DNA of 64,000 nt from Ancistrus triradiatus (taxonomy: Eukaryota; Chordata; Actinopteri; Siluriformes; Loricariidae): positions 124,001 to 188,000 of the forward strand of contig JAJAGP010001333.1 in assembly GCA_025084515.1 (NCBI GenBank), read 5' to 3'. Position numbers and translations under genes: made by a program. Below the pieces are notes generated by a model, which saw only the letters and a program-made list of their open reading frames with translations, made no database searches and was not told where the DNA came from. Below are positions 11,192 through 22,068 of the stretch, one piece after another. How positions within the stretch are numbered: the stretch's first letter is position 1; each line of letters begins with the position of its first letter.

Positions 11192-11553
11192 CATTCCTTC
11201 ATTCATTCATTTTCTTATCCGCTTAGTCCTAGGTCAGGGTCACGGGAAAGCCGGTACCCTGCTGGCGACACAGGGCACAAGGCAGGAACAACCCTAGGCA
11301 GGGCACCAATCCATCATAGGGTACACAGACTCACACACTCATACACACAATAAGGGCACTTTAGAATCACCAATTAACTTAACATGCATGGCTTGGGACT
11401 GTGGGAGGAAACCCGAGTATCCGCGGAGTAAACCCATGAAGATGCGGGAAAAACATGCAGACTCCACAAAGAAAGGACCCAAATTCCTGGGATGGAACCC
11501 AGGACCTTCTTGCTGTGAGGCAACAGTGCTACCCACCGAGCCACCACACCGCC
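11192..11553 (-). mobile_element. tRNA-derived SINE, family 2, near full length
   Basis: On minus it starts GGCGGTGTGGTGGCTCGGTGG (A-box region), has a B-box-like GGTTCCATCCC, a core with AGTCTGCATGTTTT and GTCCCAAGCCATGC, and ends in a GAATGAATGAA tail, seen on plus as CATTCATTCATT at 11197. This is a tRNA-headed repeat very common in teleosts. Confidence 0.85.
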
Positions 11554-11707
11554 CACATATATATTCATATAACAAGTATTTTATTGCCAAATTACATATA
11601 TGTCAATATATGAGAAGTACTAGAAATCCACACGCACATAGTAAGGCCATACACACTATGTTACATTGCTTTGTGGGTTGTTACATTATTGCTCCCCTTA
11701 CAACTCC

Positions 11708-11735
11708 AAAAAAAAAAAAAAAAAAAAAAAAAAAA
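11708..11735. repeat. poly(A) tract
   Basis: Uninterrupted run of 28 A. Confidence 0.95.
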
Positions 11736-11858
11736 TGTTTCTCCTATTTACTTTAAATAATTCATGTTTTGTCTGGAATGGTAAAGCACTTAATAGAACA
11801 AGCAGTTAAGCAATTAAGTGTTTCAGGTCTTATTTTGGCTCAGTTCAGCTCAACTATG

Positions 11859-12414
11859 TGTTAGGGATCCAAAGGATCCCACTAAGGTAATTAGTATGAA
11901 ACCAAAGATGTAGATCCACAGACAGACAATGACTTTGGAAAAAAACCTAAAGATTTATTTACAACAAAGTCAGGGTTAACCAAACGAGAACAACCCAAAA
12001 CCAGAAGGTTGACGTGAGGCCAGTTGAGTCCAGGGAGTTGGGGACAACGGAGGGGGTCAAGACGGAGAACCAGACCAAGTGCAGCAACGAATGACGGATT
12101 GCTTCCACGAACCAGGAGAGCTTCTTGCCAGTAGTGCAACCCGGGTAGCAATAAAGAAGCCGACAGAGAGGACCAGAGGCAGGAAATGTAACGTGACAAT
12201 CTGGCAAGTTCTGGGAGTCTGAGCTGGAGATTTATGGAGATGTGATCATCAGGATCAGGTGTGGAGTGAAGGGTGGAGTCTGTGGAAGCAAACACACACA
12301 ACACGCACATCGCACTCGAGAAAAACAAAAACAAATGGGGCGGGAGTAAGGGAGCATGGAAAAATAACACGAATGAGAACCAAGAATGGAGAGGACCCAG
12401 AGCGAACCCTGACA
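11859..12414 (-). repeat. 3' LTR of the Gypsy element
   Basis: Matches 15068-15628 along its length. On minus it runs TGTCAGGGTTCGC... to ...GGATCCCTAACA. Confidence 0.93.
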
Positions 12415-12419
12415 GTACC

Positions 12420-14102
12420 TCAAAGGATCGACAGCAGTGCAACCCAGACAGGGTGAATACACATATGGTGAGGACGCTTTAAATGAACGGAAGAAGGGTT
12501 TATTACCTTTTCAATGGGAAAAGGACCGATAAAGCACGGGGCCAACTTCCTAGACTCAACCCTGAGAGGAATGTTCTGTGCCCAGAGCCAGACAGGTTGC
12601 CCAGGGGTGTAGACAGGTACAGGTTTCTGGCGGCAGTTGGCTGAGCGCTGAGCGGTGCCCGGGGCCTTGAGGAAGGCCGTCTTCACCGCGTTCCATGTTC
12701 TCCAGCAGTGTCGAAGGTGGTGCCGAACGGGCGGAACTGCCACACGAGGTCAGGGAAGAGTGGCGGCTGGTATCTGAGTGAGGCCTTGAAAGGGGAAAGG
12801 CCCGTGGCAGAGTTGAGGATTGTTGTGGGCATACTCCGCCCACGCCAACTGGGAGCTCCACTTGGTCGTATCCTTGGAAGTGAGACAGCGCAGGGTGGCC
12901 TCAACCTCTTGGTTGGCCCGCTCGGCCTGGCCATTGGACTAGGGGTGGACCTCTGACGTGAGGCTAACCGTGGCCCCAATGGCCTTGCAAAAGGCTTTCC
13001 ACACTTGCGGGATGAATTGTGGACCCCGGTCCGAGACGATGTCTGAGGGAATTCCATGAATCTAAAAGCTTGGTGGAACAACACGTTGGCCATCTCTAGG
13101 GCCGTAGGAAGCTTGGGGAGAGCTATGAGATGGACTGCCTCGGAAAATCGAAGGGAAATGGGAGAAAAAGAGTTCACACCTGGCCTGATGAGAGTTTAAC
13201 CTCTTCACCATCTGGATGTATGCCAGGTTCTTGTAATCAGTCCAGATGGTGACAGGTTGTTCAGAGCCCTCCAACCAGTGTCTCCATTCTTCAAGAGCCA
13301 GTTTGACGATGAGCACTCAAGACTGCCGACATCATAATTGCTCTCAGCCGCAGAGAGAAGAAGGCACAGGGGGGCAGCTTGCTTTCCAGTCCCACAGGCT
13401 GGGAGAGGACAATGCCTACGCCAGAGTCTGACACATCCACCTCCACAATAATTGCTGACTGGGGTCAGTCTGGGTGAGGACTGGGGCAGAGGTGAATAAG
13501 CCCTTAATCCGGTTGAAAGCCTTGCTGGCTTCAGGAGTTCATTTGAAAGGGACCTTGGTGGAGATTAACTATGTGAGGGATGCCGCCACCTTACAGTAAT
13601 CGCGGATAAATGGGCAGTAAAAGTTAGCAAACCTCAGGAATTGCTGCAGTTCTTTACGTCACATGGGAATAGGCCACTCAGTGACTGTCCCGACCTTAGC
13701 TGGGTCCACCTTGATGCACCCCTTCTGAATAATGAACCCTAGGAATGTCACAGTACTCACGTGAAATTCCCACTTCTTGGCCTTGACAAACAATCGGTTC
13801 TCCAACAAACGAGAAAGGACCTGGCAGACATGCCTGATGTGCTCTTCGTGGGACTTGGAGAAGATAAGAATGTCATCCAGGTACACGAAGGCGAAATGGC
13901 TGAGATAATCCCTGAGCACATCGTTGACCAGAGCTTGGCTGGGGCGTTACATTCGAAGTGGCCCAACAAGGTGTTAAACACAGTCTTCCATTCATCCCCC
14001 TCTCTGATACGCACCAGGTGATAGGCGTTGCACAAGTCCAGCTTAGTGAACACAGTTGTGCCGTGCAGAAGGTCAAAGGCCGAGGATGAAGGCTGAGTAG
14101 AG
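12420..14102 (-). pseudogene. Gypsy pol remnant (RT, RNase H, integrase), frameshifted
   Basis: RT: SSSAFDLLHGTTVFTKLDL, then AYHLVRIREGDEWKTVFNT. A short piece of the palm is lost after GHFE, and the catalytic motif appears as FVYLDDILIFS near 13890. RNase H: VEVDVSDSGVGIVLSQPVG-like sequence near 13440, then LALEEWRHWLEGS and TIWTDYKNLAYIQ. Near 13150 this joins directly to the integrase core (FSEAVHLIALPKLPTALE, with GQAERANQEVEATLR in another frame), skipping the HHCC zinc finger and the first catalytic Asp. The C-terminus has the LAPCFIGPFPIEKVI (GPY/F) module. Multiple frameshifts; not functional. Confidence 0.88.
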
Positions 14103-14153
14103 AGAGAGCCCCCTCCTTTTCTCTCTGGATGCGTGTGACCCAGCTACATGGGT

Positions 14154-14512
14154 TCATCCTCCTCGGGAAGACCTAATTTCAGGTGCCTGCAGGGGTGCCG
14201 CAACCGGAGCAGTGGGTCTGGAGCAAGAGGGGAAGGTCGCCTGGACCGGACGCAAAACCCTTTCCAACCGGCCTTCTTGGATGCGCCAGTCCAGGCGGAC
14301 CGGCAATTGAATCAGTGCGTGAAGGTCTGAAGGCTCGTCAGGCACTCAGACAGGCCGGACCGGAACACCTCGCACAGTGTGGAGTCATTCCAGTCGCTGT
14401 CTACAGCCAACAACTGGAGCTCCACGGCATAGTTGGAGACTGACCGTGGACCCTGTTGAAGGCTGATGAAGCGCCTCGATGTTACCTCACCATGGCTAGG
14501 GTGGTCGAACAC
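14154..14512 (-). pseudogene. Gypsy gag remnant
   Basis: Two frames on minus. The first reads FDHPSHGEVTSRRF, then VSNYAVELQLLAVDSDWN and FRSGLSECL, typical of the capsid region of Metaviridae gag. The second reads ALIQLPVRLDWRIQEGR and RPTAPVAAP, the region before the nucleocapsid. The zinc knuckle and protease that should follow are missing. Sequence similar to the RT N-terminus follows within about 60 bp. Confidence 0.8.
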
Positions 14513-15067
14513 CGCTCTGAACCGATGGAGGAAGTCAATGTACGAGACCTCCTCTTAGCCCCCTCTGAAGAGCCCCCCGAAGGAGGCCAGTGATATAATA
14601 AACCTTGCTGGTGATGAAGAGGCAGCCGAGCGCAACCGAAACACCAGATCACACTGCATCAGTAAAGCACAGCACTTACTGAGGTCCCCAGCATAGGGTT
14701 CAGGATGTTTTAGGGGGTGTCCATGCTCAGAGATTGAGATGAAGGGGCCTTGATGAACCGGGTAACAACTTGGGGTCCACAGGGTGTGCTCTGAGAGGGT
14801 GTGGAGTCCCAGGTGCGCTCGGAGACTGGGGCTGTCTTGCTCAAGGAAGTGGGACTAGGGTGGGTGGCCTGCATAGAATGCAAAGACAAACGTTTGACAT
14901 TTCAAATTAAACCAGCGACCTGACTACTAACAAGTCTATTAGTTTCAAACAAAGTCTCTAATATCTTGTCATGCTGAACCAACCAAGCTTTTTTTAGGTT
15001 AAGCGTCACACCGATGGCTAGTGAGCTGTCTGTCTGCAGATCTGCTCCATGAATGGCCAGATCATTC

Positions 15068-15628
15068 TGCTAGGGATCCGAAGGTAATTCGTATGAAATC
15101 CAAAATACAGATCCACGGACCGACAATGACTTTAGAAAAAAACGAAAGATTTATTTACAACAAAATCAAATTCAGGGATAACCAAACGAGAACAACCCAA
15201 AACCAAAAGGTTGAATCCAGGGAGTTGAGAACGACGGAACGGGAGAATGAAGAACCAAACCGAGTGCAGCGGTGGATGGCGGACTGCTTCCACAAACCAG
15301 GAGAGCTTCTTGCAAGTAGTGCAACCCGGGAAGTAACGGAGAAGCCAACAGAGAAAACCGGAGACAGAAAACATAACGTGATGATCTGTTGAGTTCTGGG
15401 AGTCTCAGCCAGAGATTCATGGAGAGGTGATCATCAGGATCAGGTGTGGAGTGAAGGGTGGAGTCGAAATGATGAACTCCAGAGTTAATCGATCTGTGTG
15501 GAAGCAAACACACACAATGTGCATGCCGCACTCGAGAAAAACAAAAACAAATGGGGTGCAAGTAAGGGAGCGTGGAAAAATAACAAGACGGAACCAAAAA
15601 CAGAGAGGACCCAGAGCGAACCCTGACA
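15068..15628 (-). repeat. 5' LTR of the Gypsy element
   Basis: Same LTR, upstream in element orientation, with extra short segments (for example near 15467-15490) absent from the other LTR. The next bases in element orientation are GAATGATCTGGCC, where a primer-binding site is expected. No tRNA match was recognised. Confidence 0.93.
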
Positions 15629-15699
15629 ATATGCAATCACGGTACCTGCCAAAGCTCAGCAATGCTCAATGTTCTTGCCGTGAAAGAGTCAGCCTCTTT

Positions 15700-16420
15700 C
15701 AAGTTTTTTTCCCCTTAGATTTACTCACATTTATTTTCTCTCTCCAGCGTCCACCTGCCACACTACCTGCCACTTTAGAGGAAGTTCTCCTTTGACCTTT
15801 GCTAAGAGCACTGACACAACCCCATACCATGACAGACCCTGGCTTTTAGACTTGTTGGTGATAATAGTCTGGATGGTCATTTTTTCCATTGGTCCAGAGC
15901 AAACAAAGCATCCTTTTCCAAAAAAGATCTGGAACACTCATTTGTCTTACTAGAATACATGCTTCTACTGTGTGATGGTCCATCCCAGATGTTTATGAAC
16001 CCACAGAAGGCTTTTTTTTGCAAAGTAACGTTTTAAGTGTGACTTTATATTGTAGTGCTTGACAAAGGTTTGCCAAAGTAATGTTGCCCATGTTGTTATA
16101 GCAGCTATTGATGAATGAAGGTTCTTGATGCAGTGCTGTCTGAGGGATCGGTGATCATGGGTGTTCAATTTAAGCTTGTGCCCTTTCCCTATACACTGAA
16201 TTTTTTTTCCAGATTCCTTGCATCGTTTAATGATATTATGCACTTTCCTTTCAATCTGTCTTTGAGAAACAATGTTTTTAAACTTTGCCGATCTTTTCTC
16301 CTCAAAGACTCAGCCTTTAGTTTAGTTATGATTACAATAAGCTGTCGAAGTAAATATAAGACACTGCATTTTTTTTTGCATTTTCCATACAACACCAACT
16401 TTTTCAAATTTGTCATTGTA
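15700..16420 (-). mobile_element. degenerate Tc1-like transposase region
   Basis: Minus-strand fragments read IERKVHNIIKRCKESGKK-like sequence, GKGHKLKLNTHDHRSLRQHC, IKNLHSSIAAITTWA and VHKHLGWTI. On plus, landmarks such as GACAGACCCTGGCTTTT and GGTCCAGAGCAAACAAAGC match the downstream part of the same gene. These represent the helix-turn-helix and first catalytic region of a Tc1-like transposase different from families A-C. No termini were identified. Confidence 0.7.
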
Positions 16421-18524
16421 GATACAAATAACTAATTTTTACTGGGAACACTGTAGATGGTATATACCAACATAAATTGTAAGGCGTTCTGATTCAGGGG
16501 TTAATCTACATAAGAATTCTGCTACAGTTCTTCAGTGATTTCTAGCTCTTCCAAACCCTGCATTTTCCACACATATGCCATTGATTGTAACACCCCAGGA
16601 GTCTCTCACTGGGAGAACGTTTACTACCTCTGTGTCCACACTGGTGGAATGCAGTACATTGATTGGTGATATTGAGTGCAGCCACCTGCAGAGTACTATT
16701 ATGATTCCAGCAAGTACAGAAAAGCATCTAGGGATATAAAGTTAGTAAGGAGAGAGAATGAGAAAGAAATAGAAATGTGGCGACATGGGATGAGCTCTCA
16801 TTACATGTAAAACTGCCCCAATTCAGACATTTCTTTTTGTTATATGTAACATTTTCCCACAAAGCTTCCAGGACACAAACTGTTTTACTGTTTAATTACA
16901 AAATTAATAAACAACTTAAAAATTCCTAAAAAATATATGCCAGGACATCAAAAGCATTAGTGCAAAAATCTGATATATAGACATAGTAGCTGTGTATGAG
17001 TAGAATGTGGAATGCAAAATATTAAAATGTGTATTTTTACTTTGATTATGTAATTACTGTAAAGTAAAAGCCAAACATTGAAAATAGCTCTAATTGTCAT
17101 CGCAGGATTCAATTTCATTGATCTTTTACAGATGCTTGGTAGTTCAGGAGCATGAATTGTTCAGATTGGCTTTGGATTTAATATTTTAAAATAGTGTGAA
17201 CAACCTAAATCTAAATCAGATTTGATGATTTAATTCCAATTTACATTTAAACTTAATGTGCATATAGGCATAGATAGAAAGATAAGCATAAATTGAAATC
17301 TAGGAACAAAAAAAGATTATAAAGCAGCATCCAAGCTTAAATGCCTGGCAGTCATCCCTGGCTGGAAAATGTGATTGTAAAACTGAGGGAACTTACATAA
17401 CCCTAGAACTTAAACTCACCCTGTTTCAATAAAGCTGCTGCCTGTCCGATTTTATTAATGTTCTTATTGTTGAGAGATTCCTTTGTGTTATAATGTTCTG
17501 ATGACTGAGATAAACAGTTCTACTATAGTTTATTCTACTGGGATTAAAACTGATGCCCATTTATCTGTTTTTTTAGCCAATATACTATTCTATTCTCTCA
17601 GACTTCTAGGATGGGTGTCTGGGATGACCGAGTTAAAATATGTCGTAATTAGGTTGATTTGTTTGACTGTATTTATATTTGTTTGGCAGTATTTATAAAT
17701 GATGAACAATTGCTGACCTTGAATCATTTCAAAGAACCTTGTATTTCTCTCTCTCTCACTCAGTTTGTTTCCCCCAAACTGGAGTAGTATAGCTGGAGTA
17801 GTATATTGTTACAGAAAGTTAAGCTTTCTTTCAAAGTCTTAATAAAAAATAAAGGAATTTACAAATTACACATGATGGTGAGAAACAGCTTCTTTCTGTC
17901 ACCCCAGCAAAGCAGGTAGACGAGTGACATTTAAGTATTTGTCATAGTTCTGACTATGAGAGCAAAACAACTGGTTTTGGTCACTGGGGGTCACTGGAGG
18001 CTAAAACCATTTGCTGGAGGAGGTCCCAAAGAGGAAACACTCCTTCGAGATTACTTATTTGTGATATGCACTAATGCACATATATATATTTTACCAATTA
18101 ACATACGTATAAATTAATGTATCTGTGCACTTGTATACATTCATACAATATATGAGGGAAAGAGAGACAGTATGCTTGTTATGCCCTTTATGTGCTTGGT
18201 GGACAATGGGTTAACTTCAAAATGGAGTCCCTGACTCAAAACAGACAATGGCATAAATACACAACAAACTCAATGTGAGACTATTCCCTAGTCTACCGAT
18301 CTTCAATTCTTTGGACTGCGCTTGAATATTGTCCTTACAGTATTCAGAACTGAACTTAAATATCATCTTTCCCTTTTTAGGTTTGCAACGTAAATACTCA
18401 CTTTCATATCTTATATACTTAGATAACTTATATACTTAGATAACTTTTCCTGCCCACAGGCCAGCCTAATTTGGTCCTTGAAACTCAACTTTTAACTTCA
18501 GTGAATGGGGCTTTTGTATGAGAG
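16421..18524. other. no gene recognised; one candidate exon
   Basis: About 2.1 kb of AT-rich sequence. The only splice-bounded coding-like segment is at 16628-16685. Confidence 0.4.
16628..16685 (-). CDS. candidate orphan exon
   Basis: 58 bp with acceptor ACTCTGCAG and donor AGAG|GTAGTA, reading VAALNITNQCTAFHQCGHR. The phase (0 to 1) would be compatible with following the exon at 21900, but the sequence does not resemble the CPED1 segment expected there. May be chance. Confidence 0.2.
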
Positions 18525-18727
18525 TAAGTGCCAGCACAAGGAAAGGTGGGAACCAACTCTAGACACAGATCCAATCCATCGCAGGACACACACACTCACA
18601 CTATAAAACTTCAGAGATGCTCTTTGACATAATGCATGTCTTTGGAAATACATGGGGAGAACTAACAGTGGCTGAGCTGACACTTGAATCCGGGAGTGAT
18701 GAGGCACCATGAACTGTGCTGCTGCCA
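18525..18727 (-). mobile_element. SINE family 2, degenerate
   Basis: Keeps the order of family 2 landmarks (AATCCATCGCAGGACACACA, ATGCATGTCTTTGG, TGGGGAGAAC) with many substitutions and deletions. Confidence 0.6.
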
Positions 18728-19096
18728 TGCATAACAGTGTAAAACAGTATTTTAGCACAACATTTCAGATTCAGCCATAATCTATGACAGCAATGTGTGT
18801 TTCTCTTGACTATGAGAGATCAAAGATGAAGATAAATTAAATCATAGATCTGCTGCATGATTTCCTCCTCCAACAACAAATGCTGACAAGTTCATGTTGG
18901 CAGGTTTACGAGCAGCTAAAGTCTTGATGTGTTGTGAAAGTTCATATTTAGTTTCTATCACTGTTTCTGTTAAGATGCAACGGATTCCTTTAAGTACACA
19001 CCACCACTGTACTCACACATTCATAAAGAACACTCTACTCCAGTCCAGCATAAATAACACATTTAACCCATTATTTGGAATCTTAAGAGGTATATA

Positions 19097-20873
19097 GAGT
19101 GGGGCAAAAAGTATTTAGTCAGCCACTGAGTGTGCAAGTTCTCCTACTTAGAAAGATGAGAGGTCTGTAATTTTCATCATAGGTACACTTCAGCTATGAG
19201 AGACAAAATGAGAAAAAGAAGTCCAGAAAATCACATTGTAGAATTTTTAAAGAATTGAATCGTAAATTGTGTTCCATTGCATAAGTAAAAATGTAATTGT
19301 GGGAAGATACAGTCTATAGCATTTTCTTGCAAAGTAATAGAGTATATGATATAATTCATAACAATAAACACATGAACATTATATTTACAGCATTAGGAAA
19401 TCACATTGTAGGATTTTTAAAGAATTTAATTGTAAATTATGGTGAAAAATAAGTATTTGGTCAATAACAAAAGTTCAACTCAATACTTTGTAACATAACC
19501 TTTGTTGGCAAATGACAGAGGTAAAAAGGTTTCCTGTAAGTCTTCACCAGGTTGGCACACACTGTAGCTGGTATTTCGGCCCATTCCTCCATGCAGATCT
19601 CCTCTAGAGCAGTGATGTTTTGGGACTGTCACTGGGCAACACGAACTTTCAACTCCCTCCACAAATGTTCTATGGGGTTGAGGTCTGGAGACTGGCTAGG
19701 CCACTCCAGGACCTTGAAATGCTTTTTTATGGAGCCACTCCTTCGTTGCCCGAGCGGTGTGTTTGGGATCATTGTCATGCTGGAAGACCCAGCCACGTTC
19801 CATCTTCAATGATCTCACTGATGGAAGGAGGTTTTTGACTTAAAATCTCACAATACATGGCCTCGTTCATTTCTTCCCTTAACACGGATCAGTCGTCCTG
19901 TCCCCTCTGCAGAGAAACAGCCCCAAAGCATGATGTTCAAGTAGCCCCACCCCCCATGCTTCACAGTAGGTATGGTGTTTTTGGGATGCAACTCAGCATT
20001 CTCTTCCTCCAAACACGACGACGAGTTGAATTTAACCAAAAAGTTCTATTTTGGTTTCATCTGACCACATGATATTCTCCCAATCCTCTTCTGGATCATC
20101 CATGTGCTCTCTGGCAAACTTCAGACGGGCCTGGACATGTACTGGCTTAAGCAGGGGGACACGCCTGGCACTGCAGGATCTGAGTCCCTCTCGGCGTAGT
20201 GTGTTACTGATGGTAGTCTTTGTTACTTTGGTCCCAGCTCTCTGCAGGTCATTCATCAGGTCCCTCCGTGTAGTTTCTGGGATTTTTGCTCCCCATTCTC
20301 ATGATCATTTTGACCCCACGGGAAGATCTTGCATGGAGCCCCAGATCAAGGGAGATTATCAATGGTCTTGTATGGCTTCCATTTTCTTATAATTGCTCTC
20401 ACAGTTGATTTATTCACACCAACCTGCTTCCCTATTGTAGATTCACTCTTCCCAGCCTGCTGCAGGTCTACAATGTTCTTCCTGGTGTCCTTCCACAGCT
20501 CTTTGGTCTTGGCCATGGTTGAGATTGGAGTCTGACTGTTTGAGGCTGTGGACAGGTGTCTTTTATACAGATAACGAGGTCAAACAGGTGCCATTAATAC
20601 AGGTAACGAGTGGAGGACAGAAGAGCTTCTTAAAGAAGAAGTTACAGGTCTGTGAGAGCCAGAAATCTTGCTTGTTTGTGGGTGACCAAATACTTATTTT
20701 CTACCATGATTTACAATTAAATTCTTTAAAAATCCTACAATGTGATTTCCTGGATTTTTTTCGCATTTTGTCTCTCAAGTGTACCTATGATGTAAATTAC
20801 AGACCTCTCTCATCTTTCTAAGTAGGAGAGCTCGCACAATCAGTGGCTGACTAAATACTCTTTTGCCCCACTG
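19097..20873 (-). mobile_element. Tc1-like transposon, family A, copy 2
   Basis: TA-flanked with family A termini (AGTGGGGCAAAAAGTATTTA at 19098 and complement at 20873). It is longer than the other copies because about 160 bp (19270-19430) interrupts the left terminal repeat, with a 40-bp segment starting AATCACATTGTAG repeated on both sides. Confidence 0.95.
19480..20535 (-). pseudogene. Tc1-like transposase, family A copy 2, frameshifted
   Basis: Minus-strand pieces include MNDLQRAGTKVTKTTISNTL, LRREGLRSCSARRVPLLKP, VHVQARLKFAREHMDDPEED and IMWSDETKIELFG (first catalytic Asp). Frames are interrupted downstream, so the gene is inactive. Confidence 0.88.
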
Positions 20874-20875
20874 TA

Positions 20876-21645
20876 GTTCAGATCAGTGGCAGCTGCTACT
20901 CTTTCAAAGAGGGGAAGCTCATTATCAGCTTATATCATAAAATTTGTCATTTTATTTTTATGTAAATTCTGCCTTCCATTCCTTTTCATGAAAATGGTCT
21001 GTGACCCAGTCGTACCAAGTAGGTACGATACGATGTTTTCTCAATGGCCATCAGAGCTAGGCTGCTTAGACGGCCTTGGCCTATTGTGTTGTGGGTGTAA
21101 GACTTAAGCCTTTTTAAACAGGAGAAACTCCTTTCCACACCCGCAGATGTAGCTCAGATTGCCTGCCATCGTGTGCACCTTGCTAGCTGGCTAGTTCACT
21201 TCAACCTAGCCAACAGTATGAATGATTGCTTGAACAACCTAACGAAACAATATTAAAATCAAACAAGGAAATGTTGAAATTATGTTAAACTGAAACAAGG
21301 AAATACTATGAGTGTGTTTTATTTACACAATGAACAATGGAAATTGTCAAGTAATTTTACCAAGCAAATACCAAGAAATCTGTTGCAGTTTGTCTTGGCC
21401 TCTACAGGCAAGTGCATTGACCATAGACTGTATAAGAAAACAATTTCTTGAAATCTATGGCATTGACGCTACGGGAATGTATGAGAAGTTAACAAAATCG
21501 AGTCAGTCGATTGTGATAAGTAGCTTAGTAGATGAATGTGTTCTAATGCATTTGTAGTCAGTGAAATGTTAACACAACTGTACATATTTGACCATTATTT
21601 TTTGACATTTTAGGGGAAGCTGAGCTTCCTTTGCAGTCTTAGAGA
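20876..21645 (-). mobile_element. hAT-like element remnant
   Basis: Minus strand near 20990-21180 reads LSYICGCGKEFL in one frame and KSYTHNTIGQGRLSSLALM followed by AIEKTSYRTYL in another. This is the C-terminal dimerisation region of hAT transposases (normally AGVERSFSCLKRIK...N..GQ.RL..LAL..IEK). GGGGAAGCT motifs near both ends (20911 and 21613) may be remnants of its terminal regions. It starts within a few bases of the family A Tc1 copy. Confidence 0.6.
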
Positions 21646-21835
21646 AATTGCGACTGTTTGAGATATTTTAACATGAAGTAGCTGCCAATTGAGAAAGATC
21701 TAAGATGATTTTATAAAAACAGAAAGATATGGGCAACGCAAAGTGCATTAATTATGAGATTTGAAAGCAGAAACACAGATTAACAGTGTGCAAGGAAAAT
21801 GTGTCTCCACAGATTTAAGGGAAAGAATAAGCACC

Positions 21836-21838
<3 letters not shown>

Positions 21839-21885
<47 letters not shown>
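21839..21885. repeat. (GT)n microsatellite beside a cped1 splice donor
   Basis: About 23 GT units ending about 14 bp from the donor of the exon at 21900. Confidence 0.95.
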
Positions 21886-21887
<2 letters not shown>

Positions 21888-21899
21888 ACTCCTTTGTAC

Positions 21900-22068
21900 C
21901 TGTATGAATCCGCACATCACATACTCGTCAAACATTGGCAGACTGGGCCGGCTCTCCCGGAATATGTGAAGAGTGTATATCGTCATGACGACGGGCTCGG
22001 CCCCCGACTCATCCATCAACAGAATATTGATGCGACCATTGCCCAGGCCAAGTGGGAGGTTTGCCGTT
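21900..22068 (-). CDS. cped1: cped1 exon, second half of cadherin-like domain
   Basis: A 169-bp exon, one base plus 56 codons. Acceptor TTTCTCAG, donor ACAG|GTACAA. It reads LPLGLGNGRINILLMDES and then FRESRPSLPMFDEY...CGFIQ, matching CPED1 YPLGLGMNKISIFVVDES and [21 protein letters not shown]. A (GT)n microsatellite starts only about 14 bp past the donor. It is the last exon I can recognise. Confidence 0.93.

Larger units (their letters stand above)
11859..15628 (-). mobile_element. defective Ty3/Gypsy LTR retrotransposon
   Basis: Two LTRs of about 556 and 561 bp with TG...CA ends flank about 2.65 kb on the minus strand. The flanks read CTATG (11854-11858) and ATATG (15629-15633), a target duplication with one mismatch. 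Order on minus: gag remnant, reverse transcriptase, RNase H, integrase. The short body reflects deletions that removed the nucleocapsid/protease region and the piece between RNase H and the integrase core. The LTRs differ by several indels, so the insertion is not recent. Confidence 0.92.

Noticed and set aside
11891..12462. Long minus-strand open frames (up to 183 codons)
   Set aside because: They lie entirely within the Gypsy LTR. The paired LTR shows comparable but differently broken frames. Not genes.
15132..15662. Minus-strand frames of 80-154 codons
   Set aside because: These are translations of the second Gypsy LTR.
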